Part shown: one piece after another, positions 8,597-17,098 of the stretch
Layout: every line of letters starts with the position of its first letter
Position numbering within the stretch: the stretch's first letter is position 1
From: Salipiger abyssi
Lineage (GTDB): Bacteria; Pseudomonadota; Alphaproteobacteria; Rhodobacterales; Rhodobacteraceae
DNA: 64,000 bases
NCBI RefSeq assembly: GCF_001975705.1
Contig: NZ_CP015093.1
Span: 3,480,501-3,544,500, forward strand
Direction: 5' to 3'
Notes under the pieces: generated by a model
Database searches by the model: none
What the model was told of the DNA's origin: nothing
The model's input: only the letters and a program-made list of their open reading frames with translations
Made by a program: the position numbers and the translations under genes

Positions 8597-11002
8597 ATGC
8601 AACAGGCTCTTAATTCCTCCTATCCGGTGCTGCCGCTGCGCGACATTGTCGTGTTCCCGCATATGATCGTGCCGCTCTTCGTTGGGCGCGAGAAATCGGT
8701 GAAGGCGCTGGAAGAGGTGATGGCGGACGACAAGCAGATCCTGCTTGCCGCGCAGATCGACCCGGCGGTGGACGATCCCGCATCCGAAGGCATCTATCGC
8801 GCCGGCGTGCTCGCCAATGTGCTGCAACTGCTCAAGCTGCCCGATGGCACCGTGAAGGTGCTGGTCGAGGGGCAGGCGCGGGTGCGTATTACCGAATACA
8901 TTGAAAACGATGTGTTCTTCGAGGCGAAGGCCGAATACATCACCGAAATGCCGGGCGATCCGGCGGCGATCCAGGCGCTGGTGCGCACGGTGGGCGAAGA
9001 GTTCGAGCGCTACGCCAAGGTGAAGAAGAACATCCCCGAAGAGGCGCTCTCGGCGGTCTCCGAGACCACCGAGCCGGCAAAGCTCGCCGATCTCGTCGCC
9101 GGTCATCTTGGCATCGAGGTGGAACAGAAGCAGGAGCTTCTGGAGACGCTCGCCGTGTCCGAGCGGCTGGAGAAGGTCTATGGCCTGATGCAGGGAGAGC
9201 TGTCGGTTCTCCAGGTCGAGAAAAAGATCAAGACCCGCGTCAAGAGCCAGATGGAGAAGACCCAGCGCGAATATTATCTGAATGAGCAGATGAAGGCCAT
9301 TCAGAAGGAGCTGGGCGACGGCGAGGACGGCCAGAATGAGGTCGCCGAACTCGAAGAGCGCATCAACGAGACCAAGCTCTCGAAAGAGGCGCGCGAAAAG
9401 GCCGATGCCGAGCTCAAGAAGCTGCGGAACATGTCGCCCATGTCCGCCGAGGCCACGGTGGTGCGCAACTATCTCGACTGGATGCTGAGCATCCCGTGGG
9501 GCACCAAGAGCCGGGTGAAAAAGGATCTGGGCCGCGCCCAGGATGTGCTGGATCACGATCACTATTCGCTTGAAAAGGTGAAGGAGCGGATCGTCGAATA
9601 TCTGGCGGTGCAGGCGCGCTCGCAAAAGCTCAAAGGTCCGATCCTCTGCCTCGTCGGCCCTCCGGGTGTCGGTAAGACCTCGCTTGGCAAGTCGATGGCC
9701 CGGGCCACCGGGCGGGAGTTCATCCGCATCTCGCTTGGCGGCGTGCGCGACGAATCCGAGATCCGCGGCCACCGCCGGACATACATCGGCTCGATGCCGG
9801 GCAAGATCATCCAGGCGCTGAAAAAGGCCAAGACCACGAACCCGCTCATCCTGCTCGACGAGATCGACAAGATGGGGCAGGATTTCCGTGGCGACCCGGC
9901 CTCGGCGATGCTGGAGGTGCTCGACCCCGAACAGAACGCGACCTTCGTGGACCACTATCTCGAAGTGGAATACGACCTGTCTAACGTGATGTTCGTGACC
10001 ACGTCGAACTCCTACAACATGCCGGGCCCGCTGCTCGACCGGATGGAGATCATCCCGCTCTCGGGCTATACCGAGGACGAGAAGCTCGAAATCGCCAAGC
10101 GTCACCTGCTCGACAAGCAGATCAAGGCGCATGGGCTGAAAAAGGGCGAGTTCTCGGTCACCGATGGCGCGCTGACCGACATCCTGCGCTATTACACGCG
10201 TGAGGCCGGTGTGCGGAACCTCGAGCGCGAGATCGCGCGGCTGACCCGGAAGGCGGTTACCAAGATCGTCAAGAAGGAGGCCGAGAAGGTCGAGGTCACC
10301 TCCGAGAACCTCTCGGATTTCCTCGGCGTGCGGAAGTTCCGCTACGGTCTCGCCGAGGACGAGAACCAGGTCGGTGTGGTCACCGGGCTTGCCTATACCT
10401 CGGTGGGCGGCGACCTGCTGCATATCGAGGCGCTGAAACTGCCCGGCAAGGGGCGGATGAAGACCACCGGTAAACTCGGCGACGTGATGAAGGAGAGCAT
10501 TGAGGCGGCCTCGTCCTACGTGCGCTCCATCGCGCCGCAGATCGGGGTCAAGCCGCCGCGCTTCGACAAGTGGGATATCCACGTCCACGTGCCCGACGGT
10601 GCCACGCCCAAGGACGGCCCCTCGGCGGGTCTGGCCATGGTCACGGCCATCGTCTCGGTGCTGACCGGGCTGCCGGTGCGCAAGGACATCGCCATGACCG
10701 GCGAGGTCACCCTGCGCGGCAATGCCTCCGCCATCGGCGGGCTGAAGGAAAAGCTGCTCGCGGCGCTGCGCGGCGGGATCAAGACCGTTCTCATTCCCGA
10801 AGAGAACGAGAAGGATCTGGCCGAGCTGCCCGACAATGTGAAGGAGGGGCTGGAGATCATCCCCGTCAAACATGTGTCGGAGGTGCTGGAGATCGCGCTG
10901 ATCGGCAAGCCCGAGCCGGTGGAGTGGGACGAGGAGGCCGAAGAGGCCGCCGCTGCCCTCGCCAAGTCCGAGGGCAGCGCGGCAGGGGCCGTCGCGCACT
11001 GA
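8597..11002 (+). CDS. lon: ATP-dependent Lon protease
   Basis: An 801-residue cytoplasmic AAA+ serine protease for misfolded and regulatory proteins. In order: N-terminal substrate domain ([25 protein letters not shown]), central coiled-coil region, AAA+ module with Walker [14 protein letters not shown] and sensor/Walker [12 protein letters not shown], and C-terminal peptidase with catalytic Ser676 in DGPSAGLAM and Lys719 in [10 protein letters not shown]. Two ATGs compete: 8591 abuts the GAAGGA at 8585-8590, while 8597 has a 6-nt spacing, so I chose 8597. It ends at a strong terminator. Expression is probably heat- or stress-responsive from family knowledge; I saw no convincing sigma-32 promoter. 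Confidence 0.98.
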   Translation: MQQALNSSYPVLPLRDIVVFPHMIVPLFVGREKSVKALEEVMADDKQILLAAQIDPAVDDPASEGIYRAGVLANVLQLLKLPDGTVKVLVEGQARVRITEYIENDVFFEAKAEYITEMPGDPAAIQALVRTVGEEFERYAKVKKNIPEEALSAVSETTEPAKLADLVAGHLGIEVEQKQELLETLAVSERLEKVYGLMQGELSVLQVEKKIKTRVKSQMEKTQREYYLNEQMKAIQKELGDGEDGQNEVAELEERINETKLSKEAREKADAELKKLRNMSPMSAEATVVRNYLDWMLSIPWGTKSRVKKDLGRAQDVLDHDHYSLEKVKERIVEYLAVQARSQKLKGPILCLVGPPGVGKTSLGKSMARATGREFIRISLGGVRDESEIRGHRRTYIGSMPGKIIQALKKAKTTNPLILLDEIDKMGQDFRGDPASAMLEVLDPEQNATFVDHYLEVEYDLSNVMFVTTSNSYNMPGPLLDRMEIIPLSGYTEDEKLEIAKRHLLDKQIKAHGLKKGEFSVTDGALTDILRYYTREAGVRNLEREIARLTRKAVTKIVKKEAEKVEVTSENLSDFLGVRKFRYGLAEDENQVGVVTGLAYTSVGGDLLHIEALKLPGKGRMKTTGKLGDVMKESIEAASSYVRSIAPQIGVKPPRFDKWDIHVHVPDGATPKDGPSAGLAMVTAIVSVLTGLPVRKDIAMTGEVTLRGNASAIGGLKEKLLAALRGGIKTVLIPEENEKDLAELPDNVKEGLEIIPVKHVSEVLEIALIGKPEPVEWDEEAEEAAAALAKSEGSAAGAVAH

Positions 11003-11025
11003 GCGCCCGCATCTGATCGGGAGAA

Positions 11026-11059
11026 GGCGCCGCAATCGCTTGCGGCGCCTTTTTCTTTT
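11026..11059 (+). terminator. Rho-independent terminator of lon
   Basis: A perfect 9-bp stem GGCGCCGCA (11026-11034) / TGCGGCGCC (11041-11049) with a 6-nt loop is followed by a T-rich run (11050-11059). It lies 24 bp after the lon stop. Confidence 0.92.
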
Positions 11060-11377
11060 GCAGCGATGGTTGGGACGTCGCTGGGTGCAGAGCCATTGCC
11101 TCGCGGTCGCAGAACGGGAGCCGGGCAGGGGCGCGAAAGTGACCTCCGGTTGCGGAACATCGCGGGTGATACGATCCTCGACAGCGCAAGCGGTGAGGTC
11201 CCGGATCAAGTCCGGGGCGGGTCGCGCATGACCTATAGGCTGTGCAATCGGCCCACCGCACGGGCCCCGGCACCGAACCTTGCGGCATCGCCCCGACAGG
11301 CCCTCTCTGGACCCTCCCGCGCCGACCGCCTAACCTGGCATCCAAACCTGCACGACGCTCCCTCTCACGGATCCCCG
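11060..11377. other. Intergenic region between lon and ttrS with repeat relics
   Basis: No gene is apparent. The reading frame of ttrS stays open through here, but the encoded residues are unlike the family. Positions 11196-11221 match, with one difference, the intergenic palindrome found twice near 35 kb (GGATCAAGTCCGGGGCGGG). Positions around 11250-11270 (CAATCGGCCCACCGCACGGG) resemble the second repeat family seen near 49.75 kb. A promoter for ttrS should lie here but is not obvious. Confidence 0.5.
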
Positions 11378-13153
11378 GTGCCGCCTCTCCTCCGCCCCTT
11401 CCTGTTGCTGCTGGCCCTCGCGGCGCTGCCCGCCGCTGCCGAGCCCGAGCGCGCGCTGAAGATCGGCGTGCTCGACTTCATGGGAGAGGACGCGGCGCTG
11501 GCCCGCTGGGACGCCACCGGGACGGCGCTGAATGCAGCCCTTCCCGAGCATCGTTTCGAACTGGTCGCGCTCGACATCCCCGCGCTGGAAACCGCACTGG
11601 AGGCGGGGGCGCTGGATTTCGTTATCACCAATCCCGGCCATTACGCGGCGCTGGAATATCGCTTTCATATCAGCCGCATCGCCACCGCCGAGACTGGCGA
11701 TCCCGTGGCCTCGACCCTCGTGGCAAAGGCGCCCATGGCGGGGATCGGCGCGCTGGCGGGCAAACGGCTTGCGGTGGTCTCGCCCGAGGCCTTTGGCGGC
11801 TTTCAGGTGATCTGGGACGAGATGGTTTCGGTCGATGCCGGCCTGCCGGGACGGGTGGAGCTGGTGGTCACCGGCTTTCCCATGCAGCGCGCCGCCGATG
11901 CGGTGCTCGCCGGCGAGGCCGACGCTGCGGTGCTGCGCGGCTGCCTGCTGGAGACGCTTCGCAGCGCGGATCCCGCGCGCTACGGCCCGCTGCACGCGGT
12001 GGCCACCAGGCCCGCCGCCGAGACCGCCTGCGCGGTCTCCAGCGCCGTCTATCCCGGCTGGCCCTTCGCCAAGGCGCCTGGAACCTCACCTGGACTTGCC
12101 AAGCAGGTCGCCGTGGCGCTGCTCAGCATGCAGGAGGGCGATCTCTGGACCGTGCCGCTGGACTACCAGCCGGTGCACGATCTGCTGCGCCGGCTGCGCA
12201 TCGGCCCCTACGCCCGTAACGGCCCGGTGAGCCTTTCGGATTTCATCGCCGATTACCGCGACTGGCTGATCGCGCTCGCCATCGCGCTGGCCTTCTGGGC
12301 GCTCTATTCCGTGCGCATCGAAACGCTGGTGCGCCGCCGCACCCGGGCGCTCGACGCCGCCAATGCGGGGCTCAAGCGCGAGATGGCCGAGCGCCGCCGC
12401 GCCGAGGAGGCCGACCGGCTGCACCGGCGCGAGCTGGAACATGTTGCCCGCCTGTCGATCCTCGGCGAAATGGCGTCCTCCATCGCGCATGAGCTGAACC
12501 AGCCGCTCTCGGCGATCTCCAACTACGCGCAGGGTCTGCGCATGCGGCTGCAAACCGGCAATGGCGCACCGGAGGATCTCGGCCGCGCGGCGGGCGAGAT
12601 CGCCGGGCAGGCGGACCGCGCCGCGCTGGTGATCAAGCGCATCCGCGCCTTTGTGCGCAAGCGCGAGAGCCAGCGCGCCCCGGTCTCCCTTGGAACGCTC
12701 CTGCGCGAGACCGAGGCGCTTTACGAGGGCGTGCTGCGCCGCGCGGGCGTGTCGGCGGATATGCAGGTGGAGAAGGATCTGCCCGAGGTCATGGCCGACC
12801 GGGTGCAGCTCCAGCAGGTGCTGCTGAACCTGGTGCAGAACGCGGTGGATGCCATGGAAGACACGGTGCCCGACGAGCGCCGGATCACCCTGCGCTGTGC
12901 GCGCCATACGGATCCAACGCGCGGGCCGGGGATCTGCCTTTCGGTGCGCGACCGGGGCTGCGGGCTGGGGCCGGAGGCGCTGGACCGCTTCGCCGAAGCC
13001 TTCTACACCACAAAGCCGGAGGGCATCGGTCTGGGGCTGGCGCTCAGCCGCTCCATCGTCGAGGCGCATGGCGGCTGGATGCGCGCGGAGACGCCGGAGC
13101 AGGGCGACGGTTTGCGTGTGCTGGTCTGGCTGCCGGAAAGGGACGAGACATGA
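11378..13153 (+). CDS. ttrS: Tetrathionate sensor histidine kinase TtrS
   Basis: A 591-residue membrane kinase, the size of Salmonella TtrS. It has a signal/anchor (PPLLRPFLLLLALAALPAAA), a periplasmic PhnD-like binding domain (about 25-270, starting ALKIGVLDFMGED), one transmembrane helix (about 296-313) and a HisKA domain with phospho-accepting His about 371 in SSIAHELNQPLSA. The ATPase domain has N-box LLNLVQNAVDAM, G1 DRGCGLG and G2 GIGLGLALSRSIVEAHGG. The only start just before the signal peptide is GTG 11378; upstream in-frame codons run into intergenic repeats. It overlaps ttrR (ATGA). Tetrathionate as ligand is inferred from the linked ttrBCA genes. Confidence 0.9.
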   Translation: MPPLLRPFLLLLALAALPAAAEPERALKIGVLDFMGEDAALARWDATGTALNAALPEHRFELVALDIPALETALEAGALDFVITNPGHYAALEYRFHISRIATAETGDPVASTLVAKAPMAGIGALAGKRLAVVSPEAFGGFQVIWDEMVSVDAGLPGRVELVVTGFPMQRAADAVLAGEADAAVLRGCLLETLRSADPARYGPLHAVATRPAAETACAVSSAVYPGWPFAKAPGTSPGLAKQVAVALLSMQEGDLWTVPLDYQPVHDLLRRLRIGPYARNGPVSLSDFIADYRDWLIALAIALAFWALYSVRIETLVRRRTRALDAANAGLKREMAERRRAEEADRLHRRELEHVARLSILGEMASSIAHELNQPLSAISNYAQGLRMRLQTGNGAPEDLGRAAGEIAGQADRAALVIKRIRAFVRKRESQRAPVSLGTLLRETEALYEGVLRRAGVSADMQVEKDLPEVMADRVQLQQVLLNLVQNAVDAMEDTVPDERRITLRCARHTDPTRGPGICLSVRDRGCGLGPEALDRFAEAFYTTKPEGIGLGLALSRSIVEAHGGWMRAETPEQGDGLRVLVWLPERDET

Positions 13154-13761
13154 GCGACGCGGTGATCCATATCGTCGACGACGACCGCGCGGCGCGCGAG
13201 GGGCTGGGCTTCCTGCTCTCCTCTCTGGGGCTGAGCGTGGCCGATCACGGCTCGGCGGCGGATCTGCTGGCCCGGCTCGATGACAGTGTGCCGGGGGTGA
13301 TCCTCGCGGATGTGCGCATGCCGGGCATGACCGGGCTCGAGCTGCTGGACGAGTTGCAGCGCCGCGGCTGCCTGATGCCGGTCATCATGATCACCGGGCA
13401 TGGCGACGTGCCCATGGCGGTGCGGGCGATGCGCGCGGGGGCGATGGATTTCTTCGAGAAACCGGTGAACGGCATGGCGCTGGTCGAGCGCCTCAACGAG
13501 GCGCTGCGTCTGGCGCGCGAACGTCAGGCGGCGGCGCGGGCGCGGGCGGGGGTGCTGGCGAAGGTCGCCAGCCTGACCGCCCGCGAGGCCGAGGTCGCCC
13601 GCGCGGTGATGGCCGGGCGTCAGAACAAACAGATCGCGTTTGAGCTGGGGATCAGTCTGAAGACGGTGGAGATCCACCGCCACAACGCCATGGACAAGCT
13701 CGGCGCGGGCAGCGCGGCGGAGCTGGTCCGGCTGCTGGTTGCGGCGGGTTGGGGGGAGTGA
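13150..13761 (+). CDS. ttrR: Tetrathionate response regulator TtrR (FixJ type)
   Basis: A 203-residue two-component regulator. The receiver has the acidic pair in HIVDDDRAAREG, phospho-acceptor Asp54 in LADVRMPGMTG, Thr82 in MITGHG and Lys104 in FFEKPVNG. The output is a LuxR/FixJ-type HTH (about 140-190) with LTAREAEVARAVMAGRQNKQ and a KTVEIHRHNAMDKL recognition helix. Its ATG overlaps the ttrS stop by four bases, so kinase and regulator are co-translated. It would activate ttrBCA, whose genes now lie about 8 kb downstream beyond an inserted segment. Confidence 0.92.
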   Translation: MSDAVIHIVDDDRAAREGLGFLLSSLGLSVADHGSAADLLARLDDSVPGVILADVRMPGMTGLELLDELQRRGCLMPVIMITGHGDVPMAVRAMRAGAMDFFEKPVNGMALVERLNEALRLARERQAAARARAGVLAKVASLTAREAEVARAVMAGRQNKQIAFELGISLKTVEIHRHNAMDKLGAGSAAELVRLLVAAGWGE

Positions 13762-14094
13762 GGGCCGGACGCCTGGCGCCAGGCCCCGGCGTAGTCTCGC
13801 AGGGTAACCATTCCTTTTCTGCGCGAAACTGCTTGACCGGAACCAAGCCGAGACTGGCTGTTAGGCTCGATCATGGAGGCGTTGCGGCCGCTCTGACGCA
13901 TAGAGGAAGCTCTCCTTCCTTTCCTGAAGCAAGCAGATAACCTGTTGAGTTTGTCAAATCTCACAGCTACCTTGGCAAGCGCGGGGGCGCCGGGGCCTTG
14001 GTGAGCTACACGATAGCTGAAGCTCGGGTTTGCTGACGGTCGGGCATCGGATTTCGGCCTTTAGCGGCAGATCAACACAAGCCGGGACCCGCAC
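13762..14094. other. Left junction of the insert in the ttr locus (no gene seen)
   Basis: The first 40 bases keep the high GC of the flank; beyond about 13.80 kb base composition drops to that of the insert. The decamer GGCGTAGTCT at 13788-13797 recurs at 21670-21679 just before ttrB. Short open frames here have no recognisable product and no good start. No tRNA or integrase was found. Confidence 0.5.
13788..13797 (+). repeat. 10-bp direct repeat, left copy, flanking the ttr insert
   Basis: GGCGTAGTCT lies 27 bp after the ttrR stop. An identical copy at 21670-21679, also followed by a CG-rich stretch, lies 36 bp before ttrB. The pair brackets the whole insert and could be an insertion footprint or a shared regulatory motif. 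Confidence 0.45.
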
Positions 14095-14937
14095 CTAACT
14101 CCTGAATTTATAGCCATAGTGTTCGAATATCGATCGCTGATCGCGTGATAGGCCAATCCTATCGATCGCATGTGGTTGAAGAACAAGACCGACATCACAG
14201 ACCTCACCTTCATGTCTTGCCATGCATGGCGACAGTGCCTTGGCTGGCTCGGGAGACCATCTGGGCGAGCTGGTTTCAACGGCTTGATAGAAAGCGCTTG
14301 CCGCAACGTCAGCGAGTTGGAGGCCCGCATGCATGTAGTGCGGGACGTAGTCCACCAAGTCGAAACTGAGCACTTCGTGGTTCATAGTGTGCCAATTGAG
14401 GTAAGTTCGTCCGGTCATCTCCTGGAAGCGTAGGAGCTCCCAATAAGCCTTCGTTTGCCCGTAGGAGTGTCCGCCTCTAGCGCTGAAGACCACTTTCATC
14501 TTGGTGTGCTTCCCGAGCTTTCGGAAGGAGTTGTCAGCGCAATAATTCGTGGAGCGTTCCATCATGATCCTGACAACCCAGTTATAAAACCACTGCTTTC
14601 CTCCTGCCTGAGAGGCGCGCTGATTATTGTATCCGCGCATGTTTTTCTTGTTCGAGCAGACGGAAAACACCCTGATCGGAAACGTCGCGAGCATTTGAGC
14701 CGCGCGTCGTTGTTTCGATGGACTTAACTTTCGGAAGTGCAGTGTTGGTGATTGCGTAGCAGCAATGTCCTGGCGAATCTGATCAAGCCATTTTCGGCAG
14801 TTGCCCTCATCATGTGCCCGGATCATCAATCCACTTATGACGAGCCACTCGCTCGCACCGTTCTGGTCAATCGGCTTGACCTTTGTGAGCCCGTCATCAC
14901 CAGCCTCATCAACATAAAGCACATATTCATAATCCAT
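14095..14937 (-). CDS. DUF3800 protein, possible retron-associated effector
   Basis: A 280-residue protein with the hallmarks of DUF3800: an N-terminal acidic motif VLYVDEAGDDGL (about residues 7-18) and a C-terminal QLADVAASAFYQAVE block. DUF3800 proteins are thought to have an RNase H-like fold and occur in defence loci; as I recall, one retron class carries a DUF3800 gene. ATG 14937 (MDYEYVLYVDEAG) is chosen because upstream in-frame codons read through a degenerate repeat. No strong Shine-Dalgarno is visible. It lies 325 bp downstream of the RT on the same strand, so co-transcription is possible but unproven. Confidence 0.8.
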   Translation of the reverse strand: MDYEYVLYVDEAGDDGLTKVKPIDQNGASEWLVISGLMIRAHDEGNCRKWLDQIRQDIAATQSPTLHFRKLSPSKQRRAAQMLATFPIRVFSVCSNKKNMRGYNNQRASQAGGKQWFYNWVVRIMMERSTNYCADNSFRKLGKHTKMKVVFSARGGHSYGQTKAYWELLRFQEMTGRTYLNWHTMNHEVLSFDLVDYVPHYMHAGLQLADVAASAFYQAVETSSPRWSPEPAKALSPCMARHEGEVCDVGLVLQPHAIDRIGLSRDQRSIFEHYGYKFRS

Positions 14938-15262
14938 GGAGAAATCAGCCGAGTGCAACGGGGATTCGTCAAGTAGTAAGAATGCGCTTTTGCTCCGCTT
15001 TGCGTTCTTTTCCGTCTTCGAGCGAGCGGCTGCTTTCCTGGCGCTCCGGCCCTCCCGCTCTCGGCAGGGTTTGCAAGCGCAGCGAATGGCGGGTTCGGTG
15101 AATGCGGTGCAGCACTGACGGTCGCGCTGGAAGACCGCTGTGGGCCGGAAGCGCCGGCCCTGCACGAGCGGGCGGATTTCGGTCATCCGCTGTGGAATGG
15201 ACGAGTGGCAGCTTTGCGGAAAGGGCAGACTGTACGAAATCCGCCAACTCAACACTAATTGC
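14938..15262. other. Spacer between RT and DUF3800 genes with degenerate repeat
   Basis: The open frame of the DUF3800 gene extends through this spacer but encodes Arg/Cys/Ser-rich sequence unlike the family. About 15080-15215 holds a higher-GC segment related to one at 17790-17905; read on the minus strand both share a GATGACCG ... CCGCCC ... CGTGCAG pattern. I take it as a dispersed intergenic repeat rather than a gene. Confidence 0.45.
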
Positions 15263-16234
15263 TTAGAGCCTCTCAACAAAGTCTGCGTAGGAAATATGAC
15301 CAAGTACAGACTTCAAATCTTCCTGAGATATCTTTCCTTGGCTCAGTAGGTGGCGGTAGGCTCGAACTCTATTCCTATACCCCTTCGTTAAGCGAACAGA
15401 AGGACCATGGACCAGCAGACCATGAACCTTCAATCGAGCAGGCAGGGAACTAGAATAAACCTTGTCATTTGCGACAGTCCATCCATCCGATGCGATCTCT
15501 GTGAGAGCATTTCCCAAGAGATCATCTGGTAACTTACCTTTGCCTGAGAAAACAATATCATCAGCGTACCGGGTAAATACAGCGCCTGCTTCCATAGCAA
15601 GTGCAGTTAACCTTTCATCGAGTGATCTTAGCACCACATTGGATATGACGGGGCTTGCGGGCGATCCTTGGGGTAAGGCGCCATCTAGACACAGCAATTT
15701 GGTCAAAAGGTTCGTGCCTTGGCCAGCTGCATAACCAAGGATCAATAGTGCCTGCAGAACTCTTTCTTCGTTAATAGAGGGGAAGAAGTTCTCGATATCG
15801 ACGGAAATCACCCACTCCGCGCCTACATGGCATTTGGCGGCATGGGCGTGAGACTTTCCAGGTATGAACCCAAAGGAGTTTGGGTGATGGTCATATTTTG
15901 CCACCCAGTGCAGCGAAAGCCATGACTGGATGGCTTTAAGCCCAACCTTGGGAGCATTTATCATGCGAGGCGGGGAGCCATTCCCCTTCGGTATTGGGAA
16001 TATTCTATAATGTTTTCGAGTCCTGGTGCAAATCGACCAAATAAATCCCGGATTCAATCCGGTCATAACTGACAGCGACGCTACTGACGTAACTGGAGGA
16101 AGGCCTTGTGCGTAATAATCTCTTATTATCTGAGGCTCATCATCCTCAGCCCACCCGCCAAGACCTTTAATAAGGATATCAGGAGACTGCGCGAACAGGC
16201 AAACTTCAGAGAAATCGGGGTGTGGGAACCTCAT
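15263..16234 (-). CDS. Retron-type reverse transcriptase
   Basis: A 323-residue RT, the normal size for retron RTs, with no maturase or endonuclease domain. Ordered motifs: INAPKVGLKAIQSWL (94-107, the retron-type lead-in), FGFIPGKS (121-128), DIENFFPSI (146-154), LPQGSPASPVISN (188-200), catalytic YADD (223-226) and HGLLVHG (271-277) at the place of the retron VTG motif, with a basic thumb after it (KGYRNRVRAYRHLL). I chose ATG 16234; an upstream TTG adds only two residues. The first codons overlap the 3' arm of the predicted msr-msd RNA. GC content is clearly lower than in the flanking chromosome. It should synthesise multicopy single-stranded DNA primed from the adjacent RNA. Confidence 0.9.
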   Translation of the reverse strand: MRFPHPDFSEVCLFAQSPDILIKGLGGWAEDDEPQIIRDYYAQGLPPVTSVASLSVMTGLNPGFIWSICTRTRKHYRIFPIPKGNGSPPRMINAPKVGLKAIQSWLSLHWVAKYDHHPNSFGFIPGKSHAHAAKCHVGAEWVISVDIENFFPSINEERVLQALLILGYAAGQGTNLLTKLLCLDGALPQGSPASPVISNVVLRSLDERLTALAMEAGAVFTRYADDIVFSGKGKLPDDLLGNALTEIASDGWTVANDKVYSSSLPARLKVHGLLVHGPSVRLTKGYRNRVRAYRHLLSQGKISQEDLKSVLGHISYADFVERL

Positions 16235-16369
16235 TAGCAAAGTAACCTTTCGTAAGTACCGCCATCTTCAATTGGCGATCTGAAGGAGCGCCAATTGAAG
16301 ATGGCGGAACCTTCTATCGTCTAGCCTCGGCAAGCAGGTGTGATACACACCTTCGCCCGAGGTTCCCAC
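16222..16369 (-). ncRNA. Candidate retron msr-msd RNA
   Basis: Transcribed on the minus strand just before the RT. The outer arms GTGGGAACCTC (16222-16232) and GAGGTTCCCAC (16359-16369) are perfect 11-bp inverted repeats, fitting a2 and a1. The msr part contains nested stems CCTCGG (16325-16330)/CCGAGG (16357-16362) and GGTGTG (16337-16342)/CACACC (16346-16351). The msd part is a perfect 19-bp hairpin, 16259-16277 with 16289-16307, around an 11-nt loop. The RNA begins 10 nt after the stop of the upstream gene and its a2 arm covers the RT start codon. The branching guanosine would lie in the G-rich stretch after a1. Predicted by eye, not folded. Confidence 0.75.
16259..16307. repeat. Perfect 19-bp inverted repeat (predicted msd hairpin)
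   Basis: CCGCCATCTTCAATTGGCG at 16259-16277 is the exact reverse complement of 16289-16307, with 11 nt between (16278-16288). No T-run follows on either strand, so it does not look like an intrinsic terminator. Confidence 0.95.
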
Positions 16370-16378
16370 GACGCCAAC

Positions 16379-17098
16379 CTAAGCACCAAGACGGCGCAAG
16401 GCAAGAGCCCGAGATACGTCTGGGCTAAAGCGATTTCGGCTGCTGCCCAAATCCATAAGGCACTGCAAAGTAAGAATATACTTTCCATCCTCTCTTCGTA
16501 TGACCTGGCCTTTCCGTCGCGCGGTGTCGAGGAGGCGGCGAACCTCTGACAAAGTCATCGCATCAAAACCTGGTAACTGCAGAAGCTCGGTGAGTGCCTC
16601 CGGACTGCAAGGCGCGTGTCGCCTCAACACACGCAAGCATGCTGTCGGCGATGGAAGATTTTTTTCCGCCTTAAATGTTACTATTTGGTCTTCGATGCCC
16701 AACTGGCTCAAGAATCTGTGGATCGCATCAGCGACTGCTACTTGATCTTCAGCCAGAGTCCCAACAGGCAAGCCAACCCAGATTGCGGCCTGACCATGAC
16801 CTGCAGCGACTGTCAAATCTAAATTGAGATGAGGAAGGCGTGCCTTGATCGATGCAGAAAGGAAAGACTCGATCTGCGCACCGTTTGGTTTTGGCTCAAC
16901 AATCTTTACCTGTTCACCCTCGGCGATGAACCTTTTTTGCAACTTAGCGATCAGCCCCGGTATCAAAGCGGGCGTTTGCCCAGTTGCTTTGACAAATACA
17001 ATAAAGCCCCCAGAAACGTCGGGATCATCAACGGGGTCACCGATAAGCGACAGACCGCTCTGCGTGATCAGTGAGGTTAGCTTCTCAGTCTTAGACAT
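16379..17098 (-). CDS. Protein of unknown function with winged-helix-like C-terminus, retron neighbour
   Basis: A 239-residue protein. The first 160 residues are an alpha/beta domain I do not recognise (GGFIVFVKATGQTPALIPGLIAKL and later VAAGHGQAAIWVGLPVG). The C-terminal 75 residues (LRVLRRHAPCSPEALTELL ... EVRRLLDTARRKGQVIRREDGKYIL) look like a winged helix. ATG 17098 (MSKTEKLTS) overlaps the upstream gene by 8 bp, implying coupling. It ends 10 nt before the predicted retron RNA on the same strand. GC is low, like the RT. It might be an accessory or effector of the retron, or an independent pair with the upstream gene. Confidence 0.65.
   Translation of the reverse strand: MSKTEKLTSLITQSGLSLIGDPVDDPDVSGGFIVFVKATGQTPALIPGLIAKLQKRFIAEGEQVKIVEPKPNGAQIESFLSASIKARLPHLNLDLTVAAGHGQAAIWVGLPVGTLAEDQVAVADAIHRFLSQLGIEDQIVTFKAEKNLPSPTACLRVLRRHAPCSPEALTELLQLPGFDAMTLSEVRRLLDTARRKGQVIRREDGKYILTLQCLMDLGSSRNRFSPDVSRALALRRLGA

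Noticed and set aside
8519..11209. An 896-codon open frame on the minus strand opposite lon
   Set aside because: The Lon protein on the plus strand is complete; the antisense frame has no recognisable domain and crosses the terminator.
15263..16234. Diversity-generating retroelement
   Set aside because: No template/variable repeat pair or Avd-like gene was found nearby, and the RT motifs and adjacent hairpin RNA fit a retron better.
16259..16307. Rho-independent terminator
   Set aside because: The stem is long and perfect, but neither strand has a T-run after it and it lies between a gene end and the RT start within paired outer arms.
15263..16369. Group II intron
   Set aside because: The RT is short, without maturase or endonuclease domains, and no domain V-like element or interrupted gene is present.
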